In this document: piece by piece, positions 19,051 through 26,440 of the stretch
How the letters are laid out: each line of letters opens with the position of its first letter
Position numbering within the stretch: the stretch's first letter is position 1
DNA from: Flavobacterium endoglycinae
GTDB taxonomy: Bacteria; Bacteroidota; Bacteroidia; Flavobacteriales; Flavobacteriaceae
Assembly: GCF_017352115.1 (NCBI RefSeq)
Contig: NZ_CP071448.1
Span: 4,190,001 to 4,254,000, forward strand
Direction: 5' to 3'
DNA length: 64,000 nt
Notes under the pieces: model-generated
What the model was told of the DNA's origin: nothing
The model's input: only the letters and a program-made list of their open reading frames with translations
Database searches by the model: none
Position numbers and translations under genes: made by a program

Positions 19051-19064
19051 ATAAATAAATAAAT
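19041..19064. repeat. Tetranucleotide repeat (AAAT)6
   Basis: Six perfect AAAT units across the stop codon of the oxidoreductase gene. A change in unit number would leave the protein end almost unchanged, because the TAA is read at the second unit boundary. Confidence 0.9.
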
Positions 19065-19159
19065 GTAATGCCGTAAATTTTCCGAATTTCCACTAATTCT
19101 TTATTGGTTAGGAAATTATCATTTTGTATAAATCGTGAAATTTATTGCTAATGCAGAGA

Positions 19160-20919
19160 TTAATCTTTTAAATCTAATCCAAATGTAGTTCGTAAAAGTT
19201 CAATGTTTGGATTGATTTCTAAGAAACGATTGTAACGATCTTGATTGTTATAGCTTCTTTTCATTTCGATAGTTTCGTTTACAACTACCTCGATTGTAAT
19301 GTCGTGATTGTGCAAATGACCTTTTAGATGCCCTAATAATCCATTCATCTGGCTTTCAAATTCAAGTTTAGAGCCTTCATTTGGAAGCTCATAAGTAATT
19401 TTAGTTCCATCTAAAACCGGATCATTAATAAGAAGGATAGATTCCATGATCTTTAATCCTTTTTGACCTAAACGTTCGGCGTATTTGTTCCAATGAAGAA
19501 GCATATCTGTTTCATTGAACGGTTCAGTTGGTAAAACAGAAGAAGGTCTGATATAGGATTTACTGTTTTGTTCCATTTCTTTTTTCTTGCGAATACTAGC
19601 AAGAGAAAAAGCAGAAACTTTTGGTGTTCCATCTACATCTGTCTTTGGAGTTGCTGGAGTTTCAATTTTTGGAGTTTCAACAACTTGTTCTTGTGGTGGG
19701 ATTACGGTTTTATTTTCAGTTACAACAGATTCAGGAATTTGGTTTTCAGCTGTAACAGAACTTTCAACTTTCGGTTTCTGGTTTTGAACTTCAACAATAG
19801 AATAGCCGCCGTTTTTAAAATAAACGGGCGGAATTATGAATTGCTCAACTTTTTTTTTTCTCCATCAAAGTTGATAGAGGCCAATTGCATCAAGCATAAC
19901 TCAACTAATAGACGTTGATTCTGGCTCAATTTGTATTTTAAATCACAGTCGTTTGCTAAGTCAATTCCCTTTAGTAAAAATTCCTGTGAACATTTCTGAG
20001 ATTGTACCGCATACATTTGCTGTGCCTGTTCTCCAACTTCAAGTAAAGCTATAGTCGAAGGCGTTTTGCTTACTAACAAATCTCTAAAATGAGAAGCCAG
20101 TCCGGCAATAAAATGATGTCCGTCAAAGCCTTTGGCAAGAATGTCGTTGTATGCAATTAAAAGATCTGGGATTTTAGCATCCAGAATCAAATCAGTAACC
20201 GAGATATAGGTTTCGTAATCTAAAACGTTTAGGTTTTCAGTTACGGCCTGACGTGTTAAGTTAGTTCCGCAATAAGAAACTACACGGTCAAAAATAGACA
20301 AAGCATCACGCATAGCTCCGTCCGCTTTTTGAGCGATAATATGTAGAGCATCATCTTCAAAACTGATTCCCTGACTTTCTGCAACATCAGCCAAATGTTC
20401 TTTAGCATCTTTTACAGTAATTCTTTTGAAATCAAAAATCTGACAGCGAGATAAAATCGTTGGAAGGATTTTGTGTTTTTCTGTTGTTGCTAAAATAAAA
20501 ATAGCATGTTTTGGCGGTTCTTCTAATGTTTTCAGAAAAGCATTAAAAGCGGCCGAAGACAACATATGAACCTCGTCAATGATATATACTTTGTATTGTC
20601 CGGTTTGTGGCGGGATTCGAACCTGATCTATAAGATTACGAATATCATCAACCGAGTTGTTTGAAGCAGCATCTAACTCAAAAACGTTAAAAGCGAAATC
20701 TTCAGTGGGATCGTCATATCCTGGCTGATTTATTTTTCTTGCCAGAATACGAGCGCAGGTAGTTTTACCAACTCCACGCGGTCCAGTAAACAAAAGAGCA
20801 GAAGCTAAGTGATTGGTATCAATAGCGTTCAACAAAGTGTTTGTAATGGCTTTTTGTCCCACGACATCCTTAAACGTCTGCGGGCGGTATTTACGTGCCG
20901 ATACTACAAATTGTTCCAT
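19160..20919 (-). CDS. dnaX: DNA polymerase III tau subunit (frameshifted product)
   Basis: The long product needs a -1 shift at an A10 run (plus-strand T run 19850-19859). After the shift the frame reads KVEQFIIPPVYFKNGG and continues without a stop through a Pro/Thr/Glu-rich linker of about 91 codons into a 138-residue C-terminal domain (19160-19576), the tau-specific part that contacts polymerase and helicase. The expected product is about 586 residues, matching typical tau. The 138-residue part alone is not a gene. Either transcriptional slippage or ribosomal frameshifting could produce tau; a sequencing error in the homopolymer is the alternative. Confidence 0.88.
19806..19859 (-). promoter_or_regulatory. 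dnaX slippery A10 tract and downstream hairpin
   Basis: On the coding strand GGAG is followed by ten A, then GTTGAG. Eighteen bases later come the gamma stop codon and a hairpin whose CCGCC arm (plus strand 19827-19831) pairs with GGCGG (19806-19810), extended by GTTT/AAAC with one bulge. The A run is long enough for RNA-polymerase slippage, as known for Thermus dnaX, and the zero-frame codons AAA AAA AAG also suit ribosomal -1 slippage. The hairpin spacing is longer than for the E. coli dnaX stimulator. Confidence 0.75.
19834..20919 (-). CDS. dnaX: DNA polymerase III gamma subunit (unshifted dnaX product)
   Basis: 361 residues: the clamp-loader AAA+ motor. It has Walker A GPRGVGKTT (about 46-54), Walker B VYIIDEVHML, sensor 1 LATTEKHK and the SRC arginine-finger block (LSRCQIF). 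The frame ends GEKKKLSNS then TAA, 16 bases beyond the A10 run, so the zero-frame product is a motor-only gamma. The zinc-binding cysteines found after Walker A in E. coli DnaX are replaced by a KINQPGYDDPTEDFAFN segment without Cys. It drives loading of the sliding clamp during replication. Confidence 0.9.
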   Translation of the reverse strand: MEQFVVSARKYRPQTFKDVVGQKAITNTLLNAIDTNHLASALLFTGPRGVGKTTCARILARKINQPGYDDPTEDFAFNVFELDAASNNSVDDIRNLIDQVRIPPQTGQYKVYIIDEVHMLSSAAFNAFLKTLEEPPKHAIFILATTEKHKILPTILSRCQIFDFKRITVKDAKEHLADVAESQGISFEDDALHIIAQKADGAMRDALSIFDRVVSYCGTNLTRQAVTENLNVLDYETYISVTDLILDAKIPDLLIAYNDILAKGFDGHHFIAGLASHFRDLLVSKTPSTIALLEVGEQAQQMYAVQSQKCSQEFLLKGIDLANDCDLKYKLSQNQRLLVELCLMQLASINFDGEKKKLSNS

Positions 20920-21122
20920 ATTCTCTTTTTATTCGATAGCAAATATAGGCTGAAAATTACCAAATCACAAATCTGAAAATCATAAATATTGGACTGTTTT
21001 TTCGAGTAGTTTGAATGTGAGGAAGTAACACTTTTTTATTTTAATTCACAGAAAGCTTTATTTTTACTTTAAGAAATAAACGTAAAACAAATTATTAGAT
21101 TTAATAATGTCATAAAGAGTAA

Positions 21123-21608
21123 ATGAAAGCTTTAAAACCAATTCTTTTCGTTTTAGTTTTATGTGTTTTTTCAAAATCCATATCACAAACTATGAAATCC
21201 AATCAAACTAATTTTCTCAGAATAACAAATCAATTTTCGGTTGACGAGTTCGAAAAAGTCAAAGGATTTATTTTAGAAAAAGGAAATCGTAAAACCTATA
21301 GAAATTACGATAATCATAATCCGTATTATAATTTTGGAAAGTTTGAAGCTTATTTAGGAGCCGATATCGGACAGCAAAATCTCTACAACAAAACTGATTT
21401 ATCTGATTTTAATGAATTGACTTTAAAAGATGAGAACCATTATTATAAAATTATAATCGTCCGAAAAGGAGATATTCAGGCTTCTAAAAAATGGATTTTA
21501 AAAGGAATGCAAGAGAATGAAGTGTATTACACTGATGCTTATCAGGAAAGTATAAAAGAGATTCCTAATTTGTTACTCGAATACTTTAATTTACTTCGGA
21601 AAATGTAG
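21123..21608 (+). CDS. Secreted protein of unknown function
   Basis: 161 residues with a signal peptide ending SKSISQ. The mature part is acidic/basic mixed and rich in Tyr and Asn (YRNYDNHNPYYNFGKFEAYLGADIG), with no Cys after the signal region and no motif recognised. It stands alone between divergent dnaX and parDE. Residues YYKIIIVRKGD followed by WILKGMQENEVYYTDAYQ suggest a small alpha/beta fold. Confidence 0.65.
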   Translation: MKALKPILFVLVLCVFSKSISQTMKSNQTNFLRITNQFSVDEFEKVKGFILEKGNRKTYRNYDNHNPYYNFGKFEAYLGADIGQQNLYNKTDLSDFNELTLKDENHYYKIIIVRKGDIQASKKWILKGMQENEVYYTDAYQESIKEIPNLLLEYFNLLRKM

Positions 21609-21672
21609 TAGAATTTTTAAATTGTAATATTATCGTCATTAAAAAAGAAATATTACCAAAAATGGGTAACTT

Positions 21673-21680
21673 TACATTTG
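21673..21680 (+). promoter_or_regulatory. Putative -7 element TACATTTG for parDE
   Basis: Matches TAnnTTTG 15 bp upstream of the parD ATG at 21696. No TTG at the expected -33 distance was seen. Confidence 0.35.
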
Positions 21681-21695
21681 CTAAATAAATGTATT

Positions 21696-21947
21696 ATGGG
21701 AAAGAATACCTCAATATCGCTTGGGAATCACTTTGAAAGTTTCATTGAAAATAGTCTTAAAGATGGAAGATTCAAAAATGCGAGTGAAGTTGTTAGGGCT
21801 GGACTTCGTCTTTTAGAAGAAGAGGAAAATAAGCTGATGGTTTTAAAGAAGTCTGTTAAAGACGGTATTGAGAGTGGAAGAAATGAAAACTTTGATCCTA
21901 AAAAACATCTGGCAAGTTTAAAGGCAAAGAGAAATACTAATGGCTAA
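21696..21947 (+). CDS. parD: ParD-like antitoxin (type II toxin-antitoxin)
   Basis: 83 residues from ATG 21696; an upstream TTG at 21678 lies in the promoter box and is rejected. The N terminus NTSISLGNHFESFIENSLKDGRFKNASEVVRAGLRLLEEEE is a ribbon-helix-helix DNA-binding domain of the ParD/CopG type. The C-terminal part (NFDPKKHLASLKAKR) would bind and neutralise the toxin. It overlaps the parE start by 8 bp, so the two are translationally coupled. ParD antitoxins normally repress their own promoter together with ParE. Confidence 0.9.
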   Translation: MGKNTSISLGNHFESFIENSLKDGRFKNASEVVRAGLRLLEEEENKLMVLKKSVKDGIESGRNENFDPKKHLASLKAKRNTNG

Positions 21948-22233
21948 ATATTATTTAACCAACAAAGCAGTTGAAGACTTAGAAGATATTTGGAGTTATA
22001 CATATGATGAGTGGTCAGAAAAACAAGCTGATAAATATTATCTTTTGCTTTTAAATTCATGTCAGGAAATTGCCGATAATCCAGAATTAGGTAGAAAATA
22101 CGATATAGTAACTCCCAATTTGTTAGGCTATAAATCAAATCAACATATCCTTTTCTATCACATTATTTCAGATAACGAAATTGAAATTATCAGAATCCTC
22201 CATGGAAGAATGGATTTGAAAAATAAGCTTTAA
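21940..22233 (+). CDS. parE: ParE-like toxin (type II toxin-antitoxin)
   Basis: 97 residues of the RelE/ParE superfamily. Seen are YYLTNKAVEDLEDIWSYTYDEWSEKQADKYY, PELGRKYD and the C-terminal IEIIRILHGRMDL. ParE toxins inhibit DNA gyrase, whereas RelE toxins cleave mRNA; the ParD partner favours gyrase as target (inference). The gene appears intact. Confidence 0.92.
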   Translation: MAKYYLTNKAVEDLEDIWSYTYDEWSEKQADKYYLLLLNSCQEIADNPELGRKYDIVTPNLLGYKSNQHILFYHIISDNEIEIIRILHGRMDLKNKL

Positions 22234-22370
22234 GCTTTTACTTATATTAGTAATTTGAGTTGAAATACCTCATTTTACTGGAAAAAATATAAAAGCCAAA
22301 ATACCATCCTGTAATTTTATCGCTCCTAATCTGTTTAATTTTAGATGATTAATTATTAAAATAAATCATT

Positions 22371-22850
22371 ATGAAAATTAAATCAATCGTATTAGGAATG
22401 GGACTTGTTATTTCGTTAGTATCATGTGCTCCTAAAGATGCCGATATCGAAAGAACAATTAGTGAAAAATTAAGCGATACACCCGAAATTAAAGTTACTG
22501 TACATGAAGGTGTAGCGACTATCGTTGGAGCTTGTGACGACGAGGCTTTCAAAAAAAATATCGAACGTACTGTAAAAGCTACTAAAGGCGTTAAAACAGT
22601 AGTAAACAACTGCCAGATTCCCGATCCAAATGTAGAACCAGCAGCAGCTGCCGTTATTATTAATTCTGATGCCGATCTGGATAAATCAGTTGGGAAAGTT
22701 GTAAAATCGTATGACGGAGTAAGCGCTACTGTTGTGGGTGGTGTGGTAACACTTTCGGGCGAAATTGAAAAAGAAAAGCTGCAATCTTTAATTCAAAGTA
22801 TACAAGAATTAAAACCAAAGAAAGTAGATAATAAACTAATCATAAAATAA
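22371..22850 (+). CDS. BON-domain lipoprotein
   Basis: 159 residues. The lipoprotein signal ends ISLVSC (Cys19). Two BON domains follow: ADIERTISEKLSDTPEIKVTVHEGVATIVGACDDE (about 23-80) and a second ending VVTLSGEIEKEKLQSLIQSIQELKPKKVDNKLIIK. BON domains bind phospholipid or peptidoglycan-associated partners in the envelope. It is 7 bp upstream of a BON-LysM protein and probably co-transcribed with it. Confidence 0.85.
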   Translation: MKIKSIVLGMGLVISLVSCAPKDADIERTISEKLSDTPEIKVTVHEGVATIVGACDDEAFKKNIERTVKATKGVKTVVNNCQIPDPNVEPAAAAVIINSDADLDKSVGKVVKSYDGVSATVVGGVVTLSGEIEKEKLQSLIQSIQELKPKKVDNKLIIK

Positions 22851-22857
22851 TCAAGTT

Positions 22858-23229
22858 ATGAGTTTGCAAGATAAATACAGAGAAGTAACAGATTTAGCTT
22901 CTGAATTAGGAATAACAAATTTACAAGTAAGGGAACAAGACAATGTGTTGTATATCGATGGAACAGCAGAATCTGCAGCGGATAAAGAAAAACTGTGGAA
23001 TGCGTATAATAAAATAGATCCTGAATTCAGATCAGCAGATGTGGTTATGAATATCGATGTTACACAGCATGTTTCAAGAGAATACACGGTTGAAATAGGA
23101 GATTCGCTTTCTAAAATTGGAAAAGCTTACGGAGTTTCATGGCAGGATATTTTCGAAGCGAATAAAGATATTATTTCCAATCCTGATTTAATTCAGCCGG
23201 GATGGAAATTAAAAATACCAACAGTCTAA
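22858..23229 (+). CDS. BON-LysM domain protein
   Basis: 123 residues: an N-terminal BON domain (about 5-72, TNLQVREQDNVLYIDGTAES) and a C-terminal LysM domain (about 74-122, EYTVEIGDSLSKIGKAYGVSWQDIFEANKDIISNPDLIQPGWKLKIP). No signal peptide is visible, unlike its lipoprotein neighbour. The architecture matches the E. coli Kbp (YgaU) potassium-binding protein, which combines BON and LysM, so cytoplasmic K+ sensing is possible, but no functional residue can be tested here. Confidence 0.88.
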   Translation: MSLQDKYREVTDLASELGITNLQVREQDNVLYIDGTAESAADKEKLWNAYNKIDPEFRSADVVMNIDVTQHVSREYTVEIGDSLSKIGKAYGVSWQDIFEANKDIISNPDLIQPGWKLKIPTV

Positions 23230-23252
23230 ATATATTGGCAAATACCGATAAA

Positions 23253-23301
23253 AAAAATCCAAATTCCAATTATGCAGTTGCAAATTGGAATTTGGATTTT
23301 T
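23253..23301. repeat. Dispersed palindrome AATCCAAATTCCAATT, copy 1 (terminator-like)
   Basis: Perfect 19-bp inverted repeat, 23253-23271 and 23283-23301, with an 11-nt loop and A/T tracts at both ends. It separates convergent genes and can terminate in both directions. Related copies lie at 37839-37879 and 63918-63952. Confidence 0.9.
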
Positions 23302-23332
23302 ATTTTCAAGCTTCGGATTGGATTTTTAAAAA

Positions 23333-23626
23333 CTATCTTCCCCTAATGCTCAAATCAAATAAAAACTTAGCTGTTTCCAGATCAGAATCTGCTGAAAAGC
23401 CGGCAACATAGACCCCTTTTTTGCCTGAAGTGGATTTAATTCCGTATACAACTGCCTCATCCGCCGGGTCTGATTCCCCTTCGTATCGATACACATGAAC
23501 AATTTCAAATTTCTCAGGATTCTTTTTAATCTGCTCGCAGTTTCGATTAAAGTCAAACGTAAATCCTTTTTCATTCAATTGATCTAAAGCTTTTGAAACA
23601 GTTGCGTAATGATACATTCTTTTCAT
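23333..23626 (-). CDS. Small conserved Bacteroidota protein, function unknown
   Basis: 97 residues, acidic, no signal peptide. The layout (ATVSKALDQLNEKGFTFDFN, then PEKFEIVHVYRYEGESDPADEAVVYGIKSTSGKKGVYVAGFSADSD) belongs to a widespread family of about 100-residue Bacteroidota proteins that some databases label phosphoribosylpyrophosphate synthetase. That label is not supported by any PRPP-loop motif here. It converges on the BON-LysM gene across palindrome copy 1. Confidence 0.75.
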   Translation of the reverse strand: MKRMYHYATVSKALDQLNEKGFTFDFNRNCEQIKKNPEKFEIVHVYRYEGESDPADEAVVYGIKSTSGKKGVYVAGFSADSDLETAKFLFDLSIRGR

Positions 23627-23742
23627 GATAACTGAATTTAATAATTATAGATTTTTAAAGATAACTATTTTAAAATTAAAAAGTTATGATAAATTTCATA
23701 AAATCGGAAATTTAAATTCAATATAGTTAAATGATAAAATTG

Positions 23743-23750
23743 TACTTTTG
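23743..23750 (+). promoter_or_regulatory. -7 element TACTTTTG of rnpB
   Basis: Matches TAnnTTTG and ends 4 bp before the first paired base of RNase P RNA (23755), as expected for a -7 box just upstream of the start site. Confidence 0.5.
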
Positions 23751-23754
23751 CCGC

Positions 23755-24086
23755 GCAGACCGCCTTATCGTCGTCCCAATTCATCGGGAGGGAGGAAAGT
23801 CCGGACACCACAGAGAAGCATAGCGGGTAACGCCCGTCGGTTCTCTCGTTTTTAGGAACGAGAGGATTAGGACAAGTGCAGCAGAAAGTATGTACAGGTA
23901 ATGCTGTAGTGAAACCAGGTAAACTCTATGCGGTGAAATACCAAGTATATCGGCATTTAAGGGCTTCTCGTTCGTTGCCGAAGGGTAGGTAGATTGAGTT
24001 TAGCAGTAATGCTGAATCTAGATAAATGATAAGGTATTGTCTTGTTGCAGAACGAGGCAAGAACAGAATCCGGCTTATAGGTCTGC
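23755..24086 (+). ncRNA. rnpB: RNase P RNA (M1-type)
   Basis: The 5' GCAGACC (23755-23761) pairs with the 3' GGTCTGC (24080-24086) as helix P1. The conserved core GAGGAAAGTCCGGAC with CACAGAG follows at about 23793-23816, and ACAGAATCCGGCTTATAG lies near the 3' end. GAACGAGAGG-type hairpins fill the middle. A T run at 24087-24093 follows as terminator. It is the catalytic RNA that matures tRNA 5' ends. Confidence 0.97.
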
Positions 24087-24096
24087 TTTTTTTATT

Positions 24097-24104
24097 TATA
24101 TTTG
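24097..24104 (+). promoter_or_regulatory. Putative -7 element TATATTTG for the symporter gene
   Basis: Consensus -7 box directly after the rnpB terminator and 19 bp before the ATG at 24124. No -33 TTG was identified. Confidence 0.35.
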
Positions 24105-24123
24105 TGAACTGACTAACCATTTC

Positions 24124-25371
24124 ATGAATATAACCATTCCCAATTCTTCTCCTAAAAAGAAGAAAAGCCTTTTTAAAACCATCATCACAAATCTTACATT
24201 CTGGGTTTTAATAGCTATTATTGCTGGTATTTTACTCGGGCATTTTTCTCCTGAAAATGCTGTAAAAATGGAATTATTGGGTAAAAGGTTTATCGATTTA
24301 ATCAAACTTTTTATAGGTCCAATTATTTTCTTAACCATTGTTTTGGGAATTTCCGGAATGGGAAATTTAAAGAAAGTGGGTAGAATTGGAGTAAAGGCAC
24401 TTGGATATTTTGAAGTTGTTTCAACAGTAGCACTCGCAATTGGTGTTGCCATTGCTTATTTATTTCAGCCTGGAAAAATAGACAAATCAGGATTGTCAAT
24501 TGGAGATGCAAGTCAGTATACAAATGGAGCTTCAAAAGATTTCTCGTGGATTGAATTCTTCCTATCCAATTTTACTTTGCAAGTTTTACTAGCTGCAATC
24601 GTCTGCGGAATTGCCTTAAATTTTTATCAAAAAAGAGAACAAACCATTTTGGTTTTAGAGCGATTTTCAAATGTTGTTTTTACAGGTTTAAAATATGTCA
24701 TGTATCTCGCTCCAATAGGTGCTTTTGGAGGAATGGCGTATACAATTGGTAAATTTGGTTTGGCAACTTTAATTCCGCTTGGTAAATTAATGCTATGCGT
24801 ATACGTAACAATGGCATTGTTTGTTTTTTTAGTTTTAGGAAGTATTTTGAAATATTATAAAATAAGTATCTGGTCTATTTTAAAATATATTAAAGAAGAA
24901 CTATTACTTGTTTTAGGAACATCTTCTTCAGAAGCTGCTTTGCCCAGTATTATGGTCAAACTTGAAAAAATGGGCTGTAGTAAATCAGTTGTGGGATTGG
25001 TAATTCCAACTGGTTATTCATTTAACCTTGATGGAACTTCAATTTACCTTTCAATGTCGGTGATATTTTTAGCGCAGTTATACGATGTGCATTTAAGTTT
25101 TTTTGAAATCCTAACCGTTATCGGGATTTTAATGATTACTTCAAAAGGAGCCGCAGGAGTAACCGGAAGCGGTTTCATTGTGTTAGCTTCAACTTTAACA
25201 GCACTGCATAAAATTCCGGTTGAAGGATTGGCTTTTTTATTGGGCGTTGACAAATTTATGAGCGAAGCCAGAGCTATTACCAATTTAATTGGAAACACAG
25301 TCGCAACCATTATAATTTCAAAAACAGAACGAGATTTTACTGAATTGAATCTTGAACTTATTTCGGAGTAA
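24124..25371 (+). CDS. Dicarboxylate/amino acid:cation symporter (DAACS family)
   Basis: 415 residues from ATG 24124; an upstream in-frame extension would run back into rnpB and is rejected. It is a GltP/DctA-type inner-membrane transporter with about eight membrane segments. Family signatures are GTSSSEAALPSIMVKLEKMG (serine-rich re-entrant loop HP1), TGYSFNLDGTSIYLSMSVIFLAQ (TM7 NLDGT) and TSKGAAGVTGSGFIVLASTL (HP2). The substrate, glutamate/aspartate or C4-dicarboxylates, cannot be decided by eye. A palindrome follows the stop. Confidence 0.93.
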   Translation: MNITIPNSSPKKKKSLFKTIITNLTFWVLIAIIAGILLGHFSPENAVKMELLGKRFIDLIKLFIGPIIFLTIVLGISGMGNLKKVGRIGVKALGYFEVVSTVALAIGVAIAYLFQPGKIDKSGLSIGDASQYTNGASKDFSWIEFFLSNFTLQVLLAAIVCGIALNFYQKREQTILVLERFSNVVFTGLKYVMYLAPIGAFGGMAYTIGKFGLATLIPLGKLMLCVYVTMALFVFLVLGSILKYYKISIWSILKYIKEELLLVLGTSSSEAALPSIMVKLEKMGCSKSVVGLVIPTGYSFNLDGTSIYLSMSVIFLAQLYDVHLSFFEILTVIGILMITSKGAAGVTGSGFIVLASTLTALHKIPVEGLAFLLGVDKFMSEARAITNLIGNTVATIIISKTERDFTELNLELISE

Positions 25372-25381
25372 ATTTTTTAAT

Positions 25382-25443
25382 GGCAAAGGTTCAAAGCTGC
25401 CAAGTAAAATTTTTTGAGTTCTTTTCACCTTCGAACCTTTGCC
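25382..25443. repeat. Inverted repeat GGCAAAGGTTC / GAACCTTTGCC
   Basis: 11-bp perfect arms (25382-25392, 25433-25443) with a 40-nt centre, extended by AAG/CTT after one mismatch. It lies between convergent genes and may act as a weak bidirectional terminator, or be another dispersed repeat. Confidence 0.75.
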
Positions 25444-25452
25444 TCTTAACTA

Positions 25453-25647
25453 TTAAGCTTCATCTTTTGTAGTTCTCACCAAGCTAATGCCTGACATGAA
25501 AAAGACGATTCCAAGTATTCCATAAATAACTAGCGATTTAATATCTCTTGTTGCTCCCGATGTGCCGGCAAAAATCACGGCAGTATAAATAAGTCCTACA
25601 ATTCCGAGGATTGTCAATAATCCACCGAAAAATCTTTTTAGGTTCAT
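25453..25647 (-). CDS. Small two-TM membrane protein
   Basis: 64 residues: MNLKRFFGGLLTILGIVGLIYTAVIF forms one membrane helix, and SLVIYGILGIVFFMSGISLV a second, ending with a charged RTTKDEA tail. It resembles the small two-helix membrane proteins common in Bacteroidota. No function is known. The gene is monocistronic between palindrome 25382-25443 and the two-component genes. Confidence 0.7.
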   Translation of the reverse strand: MNLKRFFGGLLTILGIVGLIYTAVIFAGTSGATRDIKSLVIYGILGIVFFMSGISLVRTTKDEA

Positions 25648-25742
25648 GATTTTAAAATTTAAAGTTCTCTAACAAATTTATATTTAGAAACTTTAATTCT
25701 TGTTATACAATTGTTTATGAAAATTATATGATTTGCAGAATG

Positions 25743-26429
25743 TTATTTCTGAATCTTAAATTCCAAACCAATATTTCGAACACTTTCGATCTTGATTTTA
25801 GGATCTGAATTGAAATATTTTCGAAGTCTGCTGATAAAAACATCCATGCTTCGTCCTGAAAAATAATCATCTTTTTTCCAAACCGACATTAAAATTTGAT
25901 CTCTTTTCAGCAGCTGGTTATGGTTTAGATATAAATATTCAATAAGAGCTGCTTCTTTTTCGGTAAGCTGCTGCACATGATTTTTATTGTTGAGTGTTAA
26001 CCGTTCGTTATCAAAAACATACGAACCAATTTCAATTATATGAGTTCCACTTAAACTTCTCTTTTGTTCAATTCTCTTAAGTATATTCTGCAGGCGCAAA
26101 ACCAGTTCATCAACTTCAAACGGTTTTGCGATATAATCGTCGGCACCAAGTTTTAATCCAATAAGTTTATCTTCTTTTAACTTTCTAGCTGTTAGAAAAA
26201 TAAAAGGAATTTCGGGATTAATGGTGATTATTTTTTCAGCCAAAGAAAACCCGTCCAATTTGGGCATCATGACATCAAAAATACAAATATCAAAAGCTTC
26301 CTTTTTAAAATAGTCTAACGCTATCTCTCCATTTTCTGCCCAGATTACTTCGAATTCATGCAGTTCTAAATATTGCTTTAAAATGGCCGCAAAATCAAAA
26401 TCGTCTTCGGCTAAAAGTAATTTTTTCAA
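25743..26429 (-). CDS. OmpR/PhoB-family response regulator
   Basis: 228 residues. The receiver domain has the acidic pair at residues 9-10, phosphoacceptor Asp52 (IFDVMMPKLDG) and LTARKLKEDKLIGLKLGADDYIAKPF with the conserved Thr and Lys. A C-terminal winged helix (about 130-228: LTEKEAALIEYLYLNHNQLLKRDQIL, FSGRSMDVFISRLRKYF, and IESVRNIGLEFKI) completes it. It lies 11 bp downstream of the sensor kinase and is its likely partner. Its probable operator is the 11-bp-spaced ATTAAC triplet at 27852-27879. Confidence 0.95.
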   Translation of the reverse strand: MKKLLLAEDDFDFAAILKQYLELHEFEVIWAENGEIALDYFKKEAFDICIFDVMMPKLDGFSLAEKIITINPEIPFIFLTARKLKEDKLIGLKLGADDYIAKPFEVDELVLRLQNILKRIEQKRSLSGTHIIEIGSYVFDNERLTLNNKNHVQQLTEKEAALIEYLYLNHNQLLKRDQILMSVWKKDDYFSGRSMDVFISRLRKYFNSDPKIKIESVRNIGLEFKIQK

Positions 26430-26440
26430 AATAAAGAGAA

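Noticed and set aside
19041..19064. Phase-variation switch at the (AAAT)6 run
   Set aside because: It lies at the stop codon, so changes in copy number would barely alter the protein.
19160..19576. Free-standing 138-residue gene
   Set aside because: It is the C-terminal domain of tau, in frame with the -1 frame leaving the A10 run without any stop between.
24037..24123. Extended N terminus of the symporter
   Set aside because: It would translate the 3' end of RNase P RNA and its terminator.
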